Under the pieces are notes generated by a model. The model was not told the DNA's origin. It saw only the letters and a list, made by a program, of their open reading frames with translations, and ran no database searches. From Planctomycetaceae bacterium (GTDB lineage Bacteria; Planctomycetota; Planctomycetia; Planctomycetales; Planctomycetaceae), in NCBI GenBank assembly GCA_041398825.1, contig JAWKTX010000006.1, forward strand, positions 1-64,000: a stretch of DNA of 64,000 nt. Direction: 5' to 3'. The first letter of the stretch is position 1. The number at the start of each line of letters is the position of its first letter. Position numbers and translations under genes: made by a program. Below are positions 53,615 to 62,211 of the stretch, in pieces.

Positions 53615-55126
53615 TTATCGAGCCTTCTTCTTGCCCTTCTTTTTCTTCGGACTGGCAGGCGGCTTCTCTGTGGCTTCAGTGTGGCGTGGCATGCGAGTCA
53701 GCGCGAGCATCTCTGTTTCCTGGCCGTTGTCTCCCTGTTGCTGCATCCAACGATCCAGTTGATCGGTCAGTTCGCGACGTATTTCCACCAGTGAAGGGTC
53801 GTCAATCAGGTTGCTGCGATTCCACGGATCACTGACGCAGTCGTAAAGTTCCCAGGCCGGACGGTGCTGGTAATCGTGCACCAGCGAAGCTGCCTGTGCA
53901 TCTCCATCGGCTGCCAAACTGCGCCAGGTTCTGAATGTAGGATCGTTCGTTGCGGCATTGACAAAAGTTGTTTCCGGGGTGAGGTTGCGGATCAGGCGAT
54001 ACCGTTCACTCCGAACGCTGCGAATGCCGTAATGCTCGGGGCCGGCATTGATTCCACGTGACGTCTGTAATCCAAACACATACTTTTTATGTGTCGAAGC
54101 ATTGCCTGTCAGTACTGGAAGAAAAGACTTTCCATCAAGCACGTCTGGTCGGTCAAGGCCGATAGCTTCCAGGACCGTGGGAACAATGTCGACGTATTCA
54201 ACCATCGCATCGCTGCGGCTGCCCGGTTTGATTCGCCCCGGCCAGCGCACCAGGCATCCACTCTGCAAACCAGTGTCGTAACAGGTCCACTTGGCAAAAG
54301 GGAAGCTGTAACCCTGTTCGCTCAACACAATCACCATTGTGTTTTGTACCTGACGATGTTTCTCCAGCAGTGCCAGAATCCTGCCCACCTGATCATCGAA
54401 GTATGTGATCTCAGCCAGATACCTGGAGTAAGCTTCACGCGTATCAGGCGAATCCACCAGAATCGGATGCAGTTTGAGCGAAGATGGCGGATAAGCAGAG
54501 GCATCCCCCTTGTTCCATGGCGTATGCGGTTCATTTGAGGCCGCAATCAGCAGAAACGGAGTCTCCTGAGCCGAACAATCACCCAACACCGCATCAATCG
54601 CGTCGAGATCCGGATTATTTCCCTGGCCACTGTATTCAAAGGGGAAGACCGCCCGTGGGCCGATATGCGTCTTCCCGGACAGGAAGGTCCGATAACCAGC
54701 GGGTTGCAGGTACGTTGCGATGCTCTGCACCCAGTCATGAGCCATTGTATGATTCGGATAGGCGCCGGACTTGACCGGATAAAGCCCCGAGTAAAGACAG
54801 TGACGCGTCGGAGAACACATTGGGGCGGCCTGAAAGCACCGATCAAACTGCATACCCTGCTCAGCCAGTTTCACAAGGTTGGGTGTTCTTGCCTGACCAC
54901 CATACACCTCCAAATCGCGATAGGTGCAGTCGTCGGCAATGATCAACACAATATTCGGTTGCACAGAATTCGGTTGATCAGCAGGAATGACTGGCGATGC
55001 TGCGAACGACACAGCGCCAGAAAACATCACGAACATCAGCAGAGACAGCCGCGCGCTAAGCGCGCAGGCTGAGTGTTGATTGAACAAATGACAAAGGCGT
55101 TTCTTATCTGAACCTGCGAAAAACAT
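53615..55126 (-). CDS. Sulfatase (formylglycine type, CSPTR) with Lys-rich C-terminus
   Basis: 503 residues; the start has GGGATGAAAG upstream and a hydrophobic leader ending near 'AVSFAAS'. Blocks are 'NIVLIIADDCTYRDLEVYGG', the active-site 'MCSPTRHCLYSG' (Cys at about 103), 'FLSGKTHIGPRAVFP', 'LLIAASNEPHTPWNKG' and 'VVLSEQGYSFPFAKW', typical of heparan/chondroitin-type S1 subfamilies. The 14-residue tail ('SPKKKKGKKKAR') is extremely basic and may bind acidic glycan or the cell wall. Upstream gene of a possible two-sulfatase operon with DUF1080 after it. Confidence 0.92.
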   Translation of the reverse strand: MFFAGSDKKRLCHLFNQHSACALSARLSLLMFVMFSGAVSFAASPVIPADQPNSVQPNIVLIIADDCTYRDLEVYGGQARTPNLVKLAEQGMQFDRCFQAAPMCSPTRHCLYSGLYPVKSGAYPNHTMAHDWVQSIATYLQPAGYRTFLSGKTHIGPRAVFPFEYSGQGNNPDLDAIDAVLGDCSAQETPFLLIAASNEPHTPWNKGDASAYPPSSLKLHPILVDSPDTREAYSRYLAEITYFDDQVGRILALLEKHRQVQNTMVIVLSEQGYSFPFAKWTCYDTGLQSGCLVRWPGRIKPGSRSDAMVEYVDIVPTVLEAIGLDRPDVLDGKSFLPVLTGNASTHKKYVFGLQTSRGINAGPEHYGIRSVRSERYRLIRNLTPETTFVNAATNDPTFRTWRSLAADGDAQAASLVHDYQHRPAWELYDCVSDPWNRSNLIDDPSLVEIRRELTDQLDRWMQQQGDNGQETEMLALTRMPRHTEATEKPPASPKKKKGKKKAR

Positions 55127-55411
55127 GCTTTCATCCCAGAGAATTCTGTGGTTGATTCACTGGGGCGTATCTTATCCAAAATGATTTCCACAGAGCCAGC
55201 ATTTACTCAAACCATTGCGGGATGAGATGTTCCGACAATTTTGTAACTTCGACAATTCGTCGGACGATCAACCTCACTTTCCGGACCTTGCCGAAGGTGA
55301 TGTTAAAGGCGGATTTCTGGTTCAACGCGGCATGGGATTTGCCATCTCGTCGTGAACAGGAGGCAGGCGCCAAGAGTGGTGAATCAGGTTCAGAATGGCA
55401 GGGATTTCAAA
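55127..55411. other. Divergent intergenic region
   Basis: About 285 bases between the leftward sulfatase and the rightward BON gene. The frame that reaches 55352 (GTG) is an extension of the BON gene without a better ribosome site. I see no repeat or operator. Confidence 0.4.
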
Positions 55412-55624
55412 ATGCACGAAGAAATCGTGGACCGTATCGTCAATGCACTCAACAGCCGCCACAGCGACATGAAGGACGTGGCCGTTTCCGTACAAGGGGG
55501 CGCGGTCCTGCTCGACGGTAAAGTGCGTAGTTTTTACGCAAAGCAAATGGCTCAGGTTCTGACAAAGCACATCCCCGGGGTTCGGCAGATTGTCAATCGA
55601 GTGCATGTCCAGCAGGATTGTTGA
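55412..55624 (+). CDS. Small BON-domain protein
   Basis: 70 residues from the ATG at 55412, preceded by AGGGA at 8 bases. The whole protein is one BON domain: 'IVDRIVNAL', 'VAVSVQGGAVLLDGKV', then 'GVRQIVNRVHV', with the conserved glycine in 'DGKV'. BON domains bind membranes or hydrophobic ligands in osmotic-stress proteins and mechanosensitive channels. There is no signal peptide, so it is cytoplasmic or membrane-associated. It is convergent with the small leftward gene that ends at 55726. Confidence 0.8.
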   Translation: MHEEIVDRIVNALNSRHSDMKDVAVSVQGGAVLLDGKVRSFYAKQMAQVLTKHIPGVRQIVNRVHVQQDC

Positions 55625-55725
55625 GCCCCTTCAACTCAAACAAGCTGGCGTGAGTCGAAACAGACGCCTCAGATCACGGGCGCCCGGGCGACTCATCCTG
55701 AATGATCAACACATGAGTCTGCGAT

Positions 55726-55965
55726 CTATCCCTGCGGTTCGTCCTCGCGGGCCCCTTCAATCTGCAGCTGGTTGACAATCGATTCAACACTAAATTCACT
55801 CCAGGCCATTTCCTCAGCCTGAAGCTTTATCGCTTCGCTTCCGACGATGCCCCACATCACCAGCATGCCGTTGACGAGATAACAACTGACTCTCGGAAAC
55901 AATCGTTGAAGTTTGCTTTTGCCAGCCATGACTTCCACAGTCGATGTTGAATTCGCTCGATTCAT
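55726..55965 (-). CDS. Small hypothetical protein with one hydrophobic segment
   Basis: 79 residues from the ATG at 55965, chosen because an excellent AAGGAGAG ribosome site lies 6 bases upstream; the frame to 56028 has none. A hydrophobic segment at about 29-45 ('SCYLVNGMLVMWGIVGSEA') follows a basic stretch ('GKSKLQRLFPR'). The C-terminus is acidic ('GAREDEPQG'). The family is not recognised. The strong ribosome site makes a genuine, well-translated small protein likely. Confidence 0.6.
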   Translation of the reverse strand: MNRANSTSTVEVMAGKSKLQRLFPRVSCYLVNGMLVMWGIVGSEAIKLQAEEMAWSEFSVESIVNQLQIEGAREDEPQG

Positions 55966-56346
55966 GTTTTCTCTCCTTTGCAGAACAGAATTGAAACTGA
56001 GCATATCTCCATGAAAGTCTTGTGCCAAAAACCGGAAAGAGTGGTCTCACCAGTGAAACACCGGGCCTTCAGCAATCTTTCTCGGGCACAACACCAAAGC
56101 CAGTGATCATGGTTTTCTCTTGAAGCGCACGCCTCATCCAGCGAGCGGGAAAACTTATGCCAGGCAAATCGATTCAGGAAGAGCCAGCATTGTTGGGTTT
56201 GCTTATCTGCTAACTTCACGTCTGGGATCCATTCAAACGTGAACGCGTTTCCCCCACCAGAGTACATCCAGGTCCAGGAGTCCAATTGAAAAGCCTCGGC
56301 GGATGACCGAGGCTTTTCCGTATCAACCAGACGTTCCACATTTCTG
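55966..56346. other. Intergenic spacer with bidirectional-type terminator
   Basis: About 380 bases upstream of the small gene at 55965 and downstream of the aldo/keto reductase gene. It holds a strong stem-loop at 56288-56318. A leftward frame through this spacer is Trp- and Cys-rich and starts inside the reductase gene; it is not convincing as a protein. Confidence 0.5.
56288..56318 (-). terminator. Rho-independent terminator of the aldo/keto reductase gene
   Basis: GAAAAGCCTCGG (56288-56299) pairs perfectly with CCGAGGCTTTTC (56307-56318) around a 7-base loop. Read leftward it follows the reductase stop by about 30 bases and ends in a TTTTC run, as intrinsic terminators do. The symmetric A/T flanks would let it work in both directions. 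Confidence 0.85.
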
Positions 56347-58185
56347 TCAGTCGTAAATTGGCAGGAACGTATTGAAGGCGGCCTCGCCGAAGTGGCCTGG
56401 GTCATTGAAACGCCGGTGCTGGTCCAGATCGTCGATTGCCATCATCTGATCTTCGGAGAGTTCGAAGTCGAAGATATTGATGTTTTCTCTCATCCGTTCG
56501 ACGCTGGAAGTTTTGGGAATCACGGAGGTCCCGCGCTGAACACCCCATCGCAGTGCGACCTGCGCAGGTGTCTTGCCAACCGCACCTGCAATCTCAATCA
56601 GAACGGAATTCCCCAGGACGGATTCTGCAGGGTCAGCCATCCCAAGACTAAAGTAGCTCTGTGCGCCCAGCGGGGAAAATGCCGTGTAAGCAATTCGTTC
56701 CTGCTGGCAATAACGCAGCAATCGCTTCTGCGCGAGCTGTGGATGCGTTTCTACCTGAATGACGGACGGACGAATGTGGCACCAGGACAGCAGATCCCGC
56801 AACAAGCCGGTCGTGAAATTACAGACACCGATTTGCTTGATCAAACCTTCTTTGGCCAGCTCTTCCATCGCCTGCCAGGTTTCGCGAATGGAAACACGCA
56901 CCTCTTCAACCACAGGATTCTTTGCATCCGGATCGGTGAACCAACCGGGAGGATATCGTCGCTCGAAAGGGACAAATCGCTGGGCGATCGGGAAGTGGAT
57001 CAAATACAAATCCAGGTAGTCCAGACCCAGATCATTCAAACTTCGCTCAAATGCCGGCCGAACATGTTCTGCTGCGTGATAGGTGTTCCAAAGTTTGGAT
57101 GTCACCCACAAGTCTTCGCGTTCGCAAAGTCCTTCGCCGATCGCTGCGGCAATACCCTGCCCCACTTCGACTTCATTCCCGTAATCGCAGGCACAGTCCA
57201 GGTGTCGATACCCAACCTGGATCGCCTGACGGCAAACATCAGCGGTCTTGTCTTTATCAACCTTCCAGAATCCAAAACCAACTTTGGGCAGCCGGGCACC
57301 CCATTTCAGTGGAATGTATTCCATGGTTTCTGAGTAATCCCGTTCCGGGTTGGACGCTGGCTTAAGATTCATACCTGAGGTTACCTTTTTAGACACACCA
57401 GAACCTGGCGATTCAACAGCATCTTCACGGACGGCCTCCCTTTCGTCGTGGTCGGCATCAGCCAGGGACGTTAAGGAAACAGAGGCTTCTTCCAGTTTGA
57501 GTGATTCGGACGGGATTGTTTGTGCGGAACGTTTGGAACGCCGTTTCGTCACCGGAGATGCAACAACCTCGTGCGTCGCTTTTGACCGGACAGACTTGTC
57601 CCTGTCGGAAGCTTTCCGTTTCACTCGGCTAACCAATGCCGTTTTCTTCGAGGATGCATCGACCGCTGAATGATCTGCCGCCGCAACCATGGCTGAATCC
57701 GCATCCTGTTCAACGCCATTACTGTCAGGCGGAATTCGAGACTCTGGCTCTGTCGCATCCGGTAATTCGACGGAGGCAGCGGCAGTATTCTGGTCAGCCA
57801 CAACGGCGCCTGGTGGGTTCGTGGTTTCCGAAGATACCAGACCTTCTGCAATGGCGTCGGATGGAGTCAAATCAGCAGCCTGATGACGATTCCCGGCGGA
57901 TCGTTTTTCTGCCGACTTCTTCTTTTTGTGTTTCTTCGTTGCCTTTTTGGAGACCGGTTTGCCTGCCGCAGGTTTGCCATCCTTCTGAATGAGTGCATCA
58001 GCGTGATCTGAAGTCGTCCCAGCCTGATCCCCGGCCGCAGCACTTTTCGCAGTGCGATCTTTCTTCTTTTTCTTCACCTTCGGCGCAACAGGTTCGTCAT
58101 CCATATCCCAGGCAAAACTCAGCTGACCCGGAAGCCTCACTGGTACAGAATCACTGGGGTCAGTTTTTTCGAACTCATCAGACAT
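56347..58185 (-). CDS. Aldo/keto reductase with long Lys-rich disordered N-terminal extension
   Basis: About 612 residues from the ATG at 58185; the ATG at 58251 is less likely. Residues 1 to about 285 are low-complexity: Lys/Arg clusters ('KVKKKKKDR', 'KKHKKKKSAEKR'), Ala/Ser/Asp/Thr-rich linkers, and a start with 'LPGQLSFAWDMDDEP'. From about 287 an aldo/keto reductase of the xylose-reductase kind begins ('LPKVGFGFW'). Its catalytic Asp-Tyr-Lys-His tetrad is visible in 'HLDCACDYGNE', 'VTSKLWN' and 'LIHFP'. The NADP-binding tail is 'SVIPKTSSVERMRENI'. No signal peptide. The extension is far longer than anything usual for the family, whose members are about 300-330 residues. Confidence 0.87.
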   Translation of the reverse strand: MSDEFEKTDPSDSVPVRLPGQLSFAWDMDDEPVAPKVKKKKKDRTAKSAAAGDQAGTTSDHADALIQKDGKPAAGKPVSKKATKKHKKKKSAEKRSAGNRHQAADLTPSDAIAEGLVSSETTNPPGAVVADQNTAAASVELPDATEPESRIPPDSNGVEQDADSAMVAAADHSAVDASSKKTALVSRVKRKASDRDKSVRSKATHEVVASPVTKRRSKRSAQTIPSESLKLEEASVSLTSLADADHDEREAVREDAVESPGSGVSKKVTSGMNLKPASNPERDYSETMEYIPLKWGARLPKVGFGFWKVDKDKTADVCRQAIQVGYRHLDCACDYGNEVEVGQGIAAAIGEGLCEREDLWVTSKLWNTYHAAEHVRPAFERSLNDLGLDYLDLYLIHFPIAQRFVPFERRYPPGWFTDPDAKNPVVEEVRVSIRETWQAMEELAKEGLIKQIGVCNFTTGLLRDLLSWCHIRPSVIQVETHPQLAQKRLLRYCQQERIAYTAFSPLGAQSYFSLGMADPAESVLGNSVLIEIAGAVGKTPAQVALRWGVQRGTSVIPKTSSVERMRENINIFDFELSEDQMMAIDDLDQHRRFNDPGHFGEAAFNTFLPIYD

Positions 58186-58491
58186 TGCGAACACTCTGAT
58201 TTCAGGACACATCGAGACGCTGTTGCAGGCCAACCATTCCCTCCAGTGCATCCCTGCTGGCGCGTAACAGGATAACCAGGCTGCTGTCCAATGTGGCGGC
58301 GCAACCGAGGATTTTCCTAATTGGTTGGTAAGGGATGAATCGATTACGCAATGCAGTGGATATTTGCCCCCGCATTCCAGCCGTCTGTGACTGACTCAGT
58401 TCCGTCAATTGGAAAGCGGTAATTTCAGGAACCGTGCCTGAAAGCCGTTAAATGCATCTCGGTCACCCGGTTCGGATGCCGGGGTAAGAAA
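58186..58491. other. Divergent intergenic region
   Basis: About 300 bases between the divergent aldo/keto reductase and acyltransferase-like genes. Promoters of both must lie here. I see no repeat, small gene or convincing operator. Confidence 0.4.
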
Positions 58492-59475
58492 ATGAACTCA
58501 CGCCTGATTTGGATGACAGCCCTGCTGACACCGGGACTCTGGGGCCTGTGCGATGGGGTTTCCCCGTTCGTCAGGATGTGCCTGGTTTCATTTTCGCTGT
58601 TCTTTCTGATCAAACTGCATGTGCTGGTTGAATTCAGATTCAAATCAAATCCGCTGTCCAAGGTACGGAAGAATGGCGACAGAAATCCCCGTCAAAGCGG
58701 CCTGACTGCTCTTTCAAAGCGGGACCAGTGGTTCTGGTTCGTTGCCTGGCCAGGATTAAACGCGGCCGAATTCTTCACCACAGTGCCGGCAAGACACATT
58801 CCACGAGAAGACTGGGGGTTCGCTGGAAGCAAAACTGCTGCGGGAGGCTTCTTATTCTGGATTCTCGCCCCGAGAATGCTTTCATGGAATAAATGGGCGG
58901 CAGGATGGACCGCGCTCGCCGGTGTCGTCTTCATGCTTCACTTTGGTCTGTTCCACTGGATGGCATTGTTCTGGCAGTCGAAGGGGCGCAATGTTCGACC
59001 CATCATGAACTGGCCGGTCATGGCGAATTCACTTGCCGATTTCTGGAGCCGCCGCTGGAATCTTGCTTTCCGGGACTATGCTCACTCACAAATTTTCACA
59101 CCTCTTTCGCGATGGTTTCAGGAATTCAGTTCGAAACATTCGTCAAAAGAAGACACGGGTCTGAGCAGGAGAATTCGTCGAATCGGCCCGATGCTGGCCA
59201 TCCTTGTGGGCTATGCCTTTTCAGGCATCATTCACGAACTGGCTATCTCAGTTCCTGCAGAAGCTGGCTACGGGCTGCCGACGCTGTACTTCGCAATTCA
59301 GGGTGCAGGCATTGTGACTGAACGTATCGTGAGCCGGCAGCTCATTCGAATCAACGACGGGTGGCTCGGCCGATTCTGGGCACTTCTGGTGGCCGGAGTT
59401 CCAGCCGTCATTTTGTTTCATCACGCATTTGTCGTGAAAGTTGTGGTTCCATTGCTGCAGAATCGGGGGCACTAA
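58492..59475 (+). CDS. Wax-synthase-like membrane-bound acyltransferase (MBOAT_2-type)
   Basis: 327 residues with seven or so hydrophobic helices. The MBOAT/wax-ester-synthase signature appears as 'SLADFWSRRWNLAFRD' (about 180-195) and, after a cytoplasmic loop, 'YAFSGIIHELAISVPAEAGYGLP' with the likely catalytic His at about 246. The end 'TLYFAIQGAGIVTER' is also family-typical. Such enzymes esterify fatty alcohols or other lipids with acyl-CoA in the membrane. The next gene starts one base after the stop and encodes a small membrane protein, so they form an operon. The substrate is unknown; bacterial members of this plant-type family are uncommon. Confidence 0.78.
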   Translation: MNSRLIWMTALLTPGLWGLCDGVSPFVRMCLVSFSLFFLIKLHVLVEFRFKSNPLSKVRKNGDRNPRQSGLTALSKRDQWFWFVAWPGLNAAEFFTTVPARHIPREDWGFAGSKTAAGGFLFWILAPRMLSWNKWAAGWTALAGVVFMLHFGLFHWMALFWQSKGRNVRPIMNWPVMANSLADFWSRRWNLAFRDYAHSQIFTPLSRWFQEFSSKHSSKEDTGLSRRIRRIGPMLAILVGYAFSGIIHELAISVPAEAGYGLPTLYFAIQGAGIVTERIVSRQLIRINDGWLGRFWALLVAGVPAVILFHHAFVVKVVVPLLQNRGH

Positions 59476-59476
59476 G

Positions 59477-59884
59477 ATGGCCAGTCTGGAAACGCTGATC
59501 TTTATTTCCGGCATCCTGCACCTGGGCACACTGCTTGGCAGCGCACAGGTGCCACGGGAACTTCGCTTCAGAGAAGAACTGCCGCAACTGAATCCGATGC
59601 TTCGGCACTGGGTCATTGTGGCCGGTGGCTACATCGTGCTGAACATCGCAGCCTTTGGTCTGCTTTCGTTGTGTCTGACGCGTCAGCTTTGCGATGGCAG
59701 TCTCCTGGCTCGGGCCGTGTGTGGGTACATCTGCATCTTCTGGGGCATTCGACTGATCATTCAACTTTTGTTTTTCGATGCGAAGCCTTACCTCAGAAAT
59801 ACCTTTCTGAAAGCAGGCTATCATGGACTGACGATCGTGTTTCTCTGGCAGACCTGCGTCTTTGGTTACGCAGCATTCTGTTAA
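59477..59884 (+). CDS. Small polytopic membrane protein, acyltransferase partner
   Basis: 135 residues from the ATG at 59477, one base after the preceding stop codon. Four hydrophobic helices are visible ('LIFISGILHLGTLLGSA', 'WVIVAGGYIVLNIAAFGLL', 'AVCGYICIFWGIRLIIQLLFF', 'GLTIVFLWQTCVFGYAAF'). No family is recognised. Tight coupling to the wax-synthase-like gene suggests a subunit, chaperone or scaffold of the acyltransferase. It is a good candidate for a paired function that has not been described. Confidence 0.72.
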   Translation: MASLETLIFISGILHLGTLLGSAQVPRELRFREELPQLNPMLRHWVIVAGGYIVLNIAAFGLLSLCLTRQLCDGSLLARAVCGYICIFWGIRLIIQLLFFDAKPYLRNTFLKAGYHGLTIVFLWQTCVFGYAAFC

Positions 59885-59977
59885 CAAAAGCCATCGCCGA
59901 TCCTTGAACTCCCGGGAAGAATTCGTCAGCCTTTGCACCACGATCCAACTTCACTGGTGGTGGGGAGCAAACAGGTC

Positions 59978-61762
59978 ATGGCTGCGAAACAGGCGATTCC
60001 GCAGGGATCATGGATTCTTGCGGAGGAACTACTGGAAAACGGTGACCCTCGTTTTCTCGACGAACTTCGAACCATACACGACGCTGATCGACTGGGCGCG
60101 TTTGCTGTCACATGGTTCAACGACAAGCGAGCTGCCTCTCGGCAACTGTTGCTGCAGTATCTTGAACTACCACTGAATGTTTACCGACACGAAGCGCTGG
60201 TCAAACGGCTCTACAAGAATGCCGAAGCAGCAAATGACACTGAGGTTCTGTCGCGATTCCTGCTGGCCTTTGATCGATCTGTCCGCCGCCTGAAGAAAAC
60301 TCGATGGCGGTACGAATGGTTCAGACGTGAATCCTGGTCAGAGGAAACAATCAGCGTTCCAAACGGCACGATGATGCCCCGTGGAAAGAACGTTCAGCGG
60401 ATCGATCGTTCAACAGGCAAAATCATTCTGGCCGACAATCAGAAGGCCCATGATCGCCTGCAGTTATTTTCCGTAGCGACACGCAAGTATCTGCGCCGGC
60501 GAGTCTGGCGATACTTCCGTAAACTCGCCGAAACAGATCCGCAGCAGTACATCAGCGCGATGTGCGAAACACTTGTTCGATATACAGATGCGGACTGTGC
60601 GGACGGACTGGCACTCATCGATAACTGGTCGCTGATGCATATTCTCTTCCATCACAGTGATGTCCTTCGGTATTCGCCCGGCGGCTGGAATCCTGTTGAG
60701 GGCAGGTCGCTCAGGGATCTGAAACCGGCGCCGGCATTTGCTGACGCATGGAAGATCTCGGGGCAGCCTTTGCTGAAGTTACTTGATCAGTCCCGATGTC
60801 GGCCCGTTCGACAATGGGCACTTGGCATGATCAGAGACCTGCATCCCGGTGTACTGAACTCGGTGCCTGTTGATTCTCTGATTCGATGGATTTCGAGTGA
60901 AGACGAATCACTTTCCGATCTTGCAATTGATTTGCTGAAGGCTGGCACGATTGCGGCTTCAGTATCCACGGAAACCTGGATGGAACTGCTGGAGCAGGCC
61001 AATCCAAACTCTCTCGACCGCCTTTGCAGTTTGATCGAATCCACACTGGATCCGGCCGCGTTGTCGCTGGTTGAAAAAGTTCGGGTTGCCAGTGCCAGAC
61101 CGATTCCGGTAGCCAGACTCGGAATGGCCTGGCTGAAGCTGATTACGCCGACATCGTCTGGTGAATGTCAGGCACTCTTGCAGCTGCGCGAAGCACAGGC
61201 CGAAGCAATTCGCCCCGAGCTCATCGCGTGGCTTCAGCTGGTCCTGACAGATTCACCACACTTTCAACCACTCGATATTCTTGAACTACTCGACAGCCGA
61301 CACCCTGATGTTCGGGAGGTAGCTTCGGCATGGCTGATGGGTGATGAACGACTCTCCGGAGACACCCGAATCTGGCAGCGATTGATGGAAAGCCCCTACG
61401 ACGACATTCAACTACATATCGCGAGACTGCTGGAATTCGAAGCGAACAGGCCAGACCAAGAACCTCTTCTTCGCCAGAAGAATCTGGACCCCGATCTGGT
61501 TCGGCACCTTTGGGCGTGTGTATTGCTGAACGTCCATCGCGGGGGACGGCAGAAGCCGGGGATTGTCGCATCCATCATTGATCGTATTTCGAAGAATCCT
61601 TCCGAAACCGAATCTTTATTACCATTGCTGTCCATAGCTCTTCGCTCCGTACGATCGACGGAATGGCGAGCCGGACTGACTGGACTGGTTCGTCTGATCG
61701 AAACTTCACCAGCATTACGCACAGAATTAACGGCCGCGTTTCCTGAACTCACCCTGACTTAA
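59978..61762 (+). CDS. Large helical-repeat (HEAT-like) protein of unknown function
   Basis: 594 residues from the ATG at 59978; a TTG at 59933 lies upstream. The sequence is a run of amphipathic helices with no signal peptide. An N-terminal part contains a distinctive 'RWRYEWFRRESWSEE' and 'VATRKYLRRRVWRYFRKL' region. From about 290 on repeats of roughly 35-50 residues resemble HEAT/armadillo modules ('PVRQWALGMIRDL', 'SLSDLAIDLLKAGTI', 'HPDVREVASAWLMGD'). I do not recognise the family. It precedes, in the same direction, a SWIM-type protein whose relatives often neighbour SNF2 helicases, so a nucleic-acid or protein-binding role is conceivable. Confidence 0.75.
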   Translation: MAAKQAIPQGSWILAEELLENGDPRFLDELRTIHDADRLGAFAVTWFNDKRAASRQLLLQYLELPLNVYRHEALVKRLYKNAEAANDTEVLSRFLLAFDRSVRRLKKTRWRYEWFRRESWSEETISVPNGTMMPRGKNVQRIDRSTGKIILADNQKAHDRLQLFSVATRKYLRRRVWRYFRKLAETDPQQYISAMCETLVRYTDADCADGLALIDNWSLMHILFHHSDVLRYSPGGWNPVEGRSLRDLKPAPAFADAWKISGQPLLKLLDQSRCRPVRQWALGMIRDLHPGVLNSVPVDSLIRWISSEDESLSDLAIDLLKAGTIAASVSTETWMELLEQANPNSLDRLCSLIESTLDPAALSLVEKVRVASARPIPVARLGMAWLKLITPTSSGECQALLQLREAQAEAIRPELIAWLQLVLTDSPHFQPLDILELLDSRHPDVREVASAWLMGDERLSGDTRIWQRLMESPYDDIQLHIARLLEFEANRPDQEPLLRQKNLDPDLVRHLWACVLLNVHRGGRQKPGIVASIIDRISKNPSETESLLPLLSIALRSVRSTEWRAGLTGLVRLIETSPALRTELTAAFPELTLT

Positions 61763-61888
61763 TCGCCCTGGTGAGCTTGCAAAGAGCAAACAGAATGTCG
61801 AGAACTACACGACTAACCTTCAGAGTATTGACCGTTGAATTTGTGAATTGAACGGTCGAAGATCAATCATCAATCAGACAACGAAACA

Positions 61889-62108
61889 CAGAAGGAGGAA
61901 GAGCGACTACCGAGACTAATTTGCTGCGGTGTTCCGCCGTGGTGCGAGTTTGCCTTCACATGCTTTCCCGAGGTCGTTGTTCGTTCGCCAGACACGTCAT
62001 TGTGCCGGCGACTGGAGCAACGAGGTTTTCACCAGCACAATGACGTGTCTGGCTTGAGTGAACGCCCTCGGTCGGCCCTTCGAAGTCGGTACCGTTCTCC
62101 TCCTTCTG
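61889..62108 (+). ncRNA. Structured element, copy 1 (about 220 nt)
   Basis: Outer stem: CAGAAGGAGGA (61889-61899) with TCCTCCTTCTG (62098-62108), plus conserved TACCGA/TCGGTA. Middle stem: CCGAGG (61968-61973) with CCTCGG (62066-62071). Inner stem: 19 perfect bp (61987-62005 with 62035-62053). The 29-base loop contains ACTGGAGCAAC. A small hairpin GCGG-tgtt-CCGC sits in the 5' half. A CTTTTC tract follows the outer stem, hinting at a + strand transcript ending in a terminator-like fold. Whether it acts as RNA or as folded DNA is inferred, not seen. Confidence 0.6.
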
Positions 62109-62211
62109 CTTTTCAGGTGGATACTTTTCAAGTTGAATTGACATTTCGAGCCAGCCTGTCAGCGGACCAGCCGAACAACAGACCCAGCCAGAAAACCGAT
62201 ACACCGACCAA

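Noticed and set aside
55962..56405. 147-codon leftward frame across the spacer with the terminator
   Set aside because: It begins inside the reductase gene, passes through a terminator stem, and has no recognisable motif despite its Trp and Cys content.
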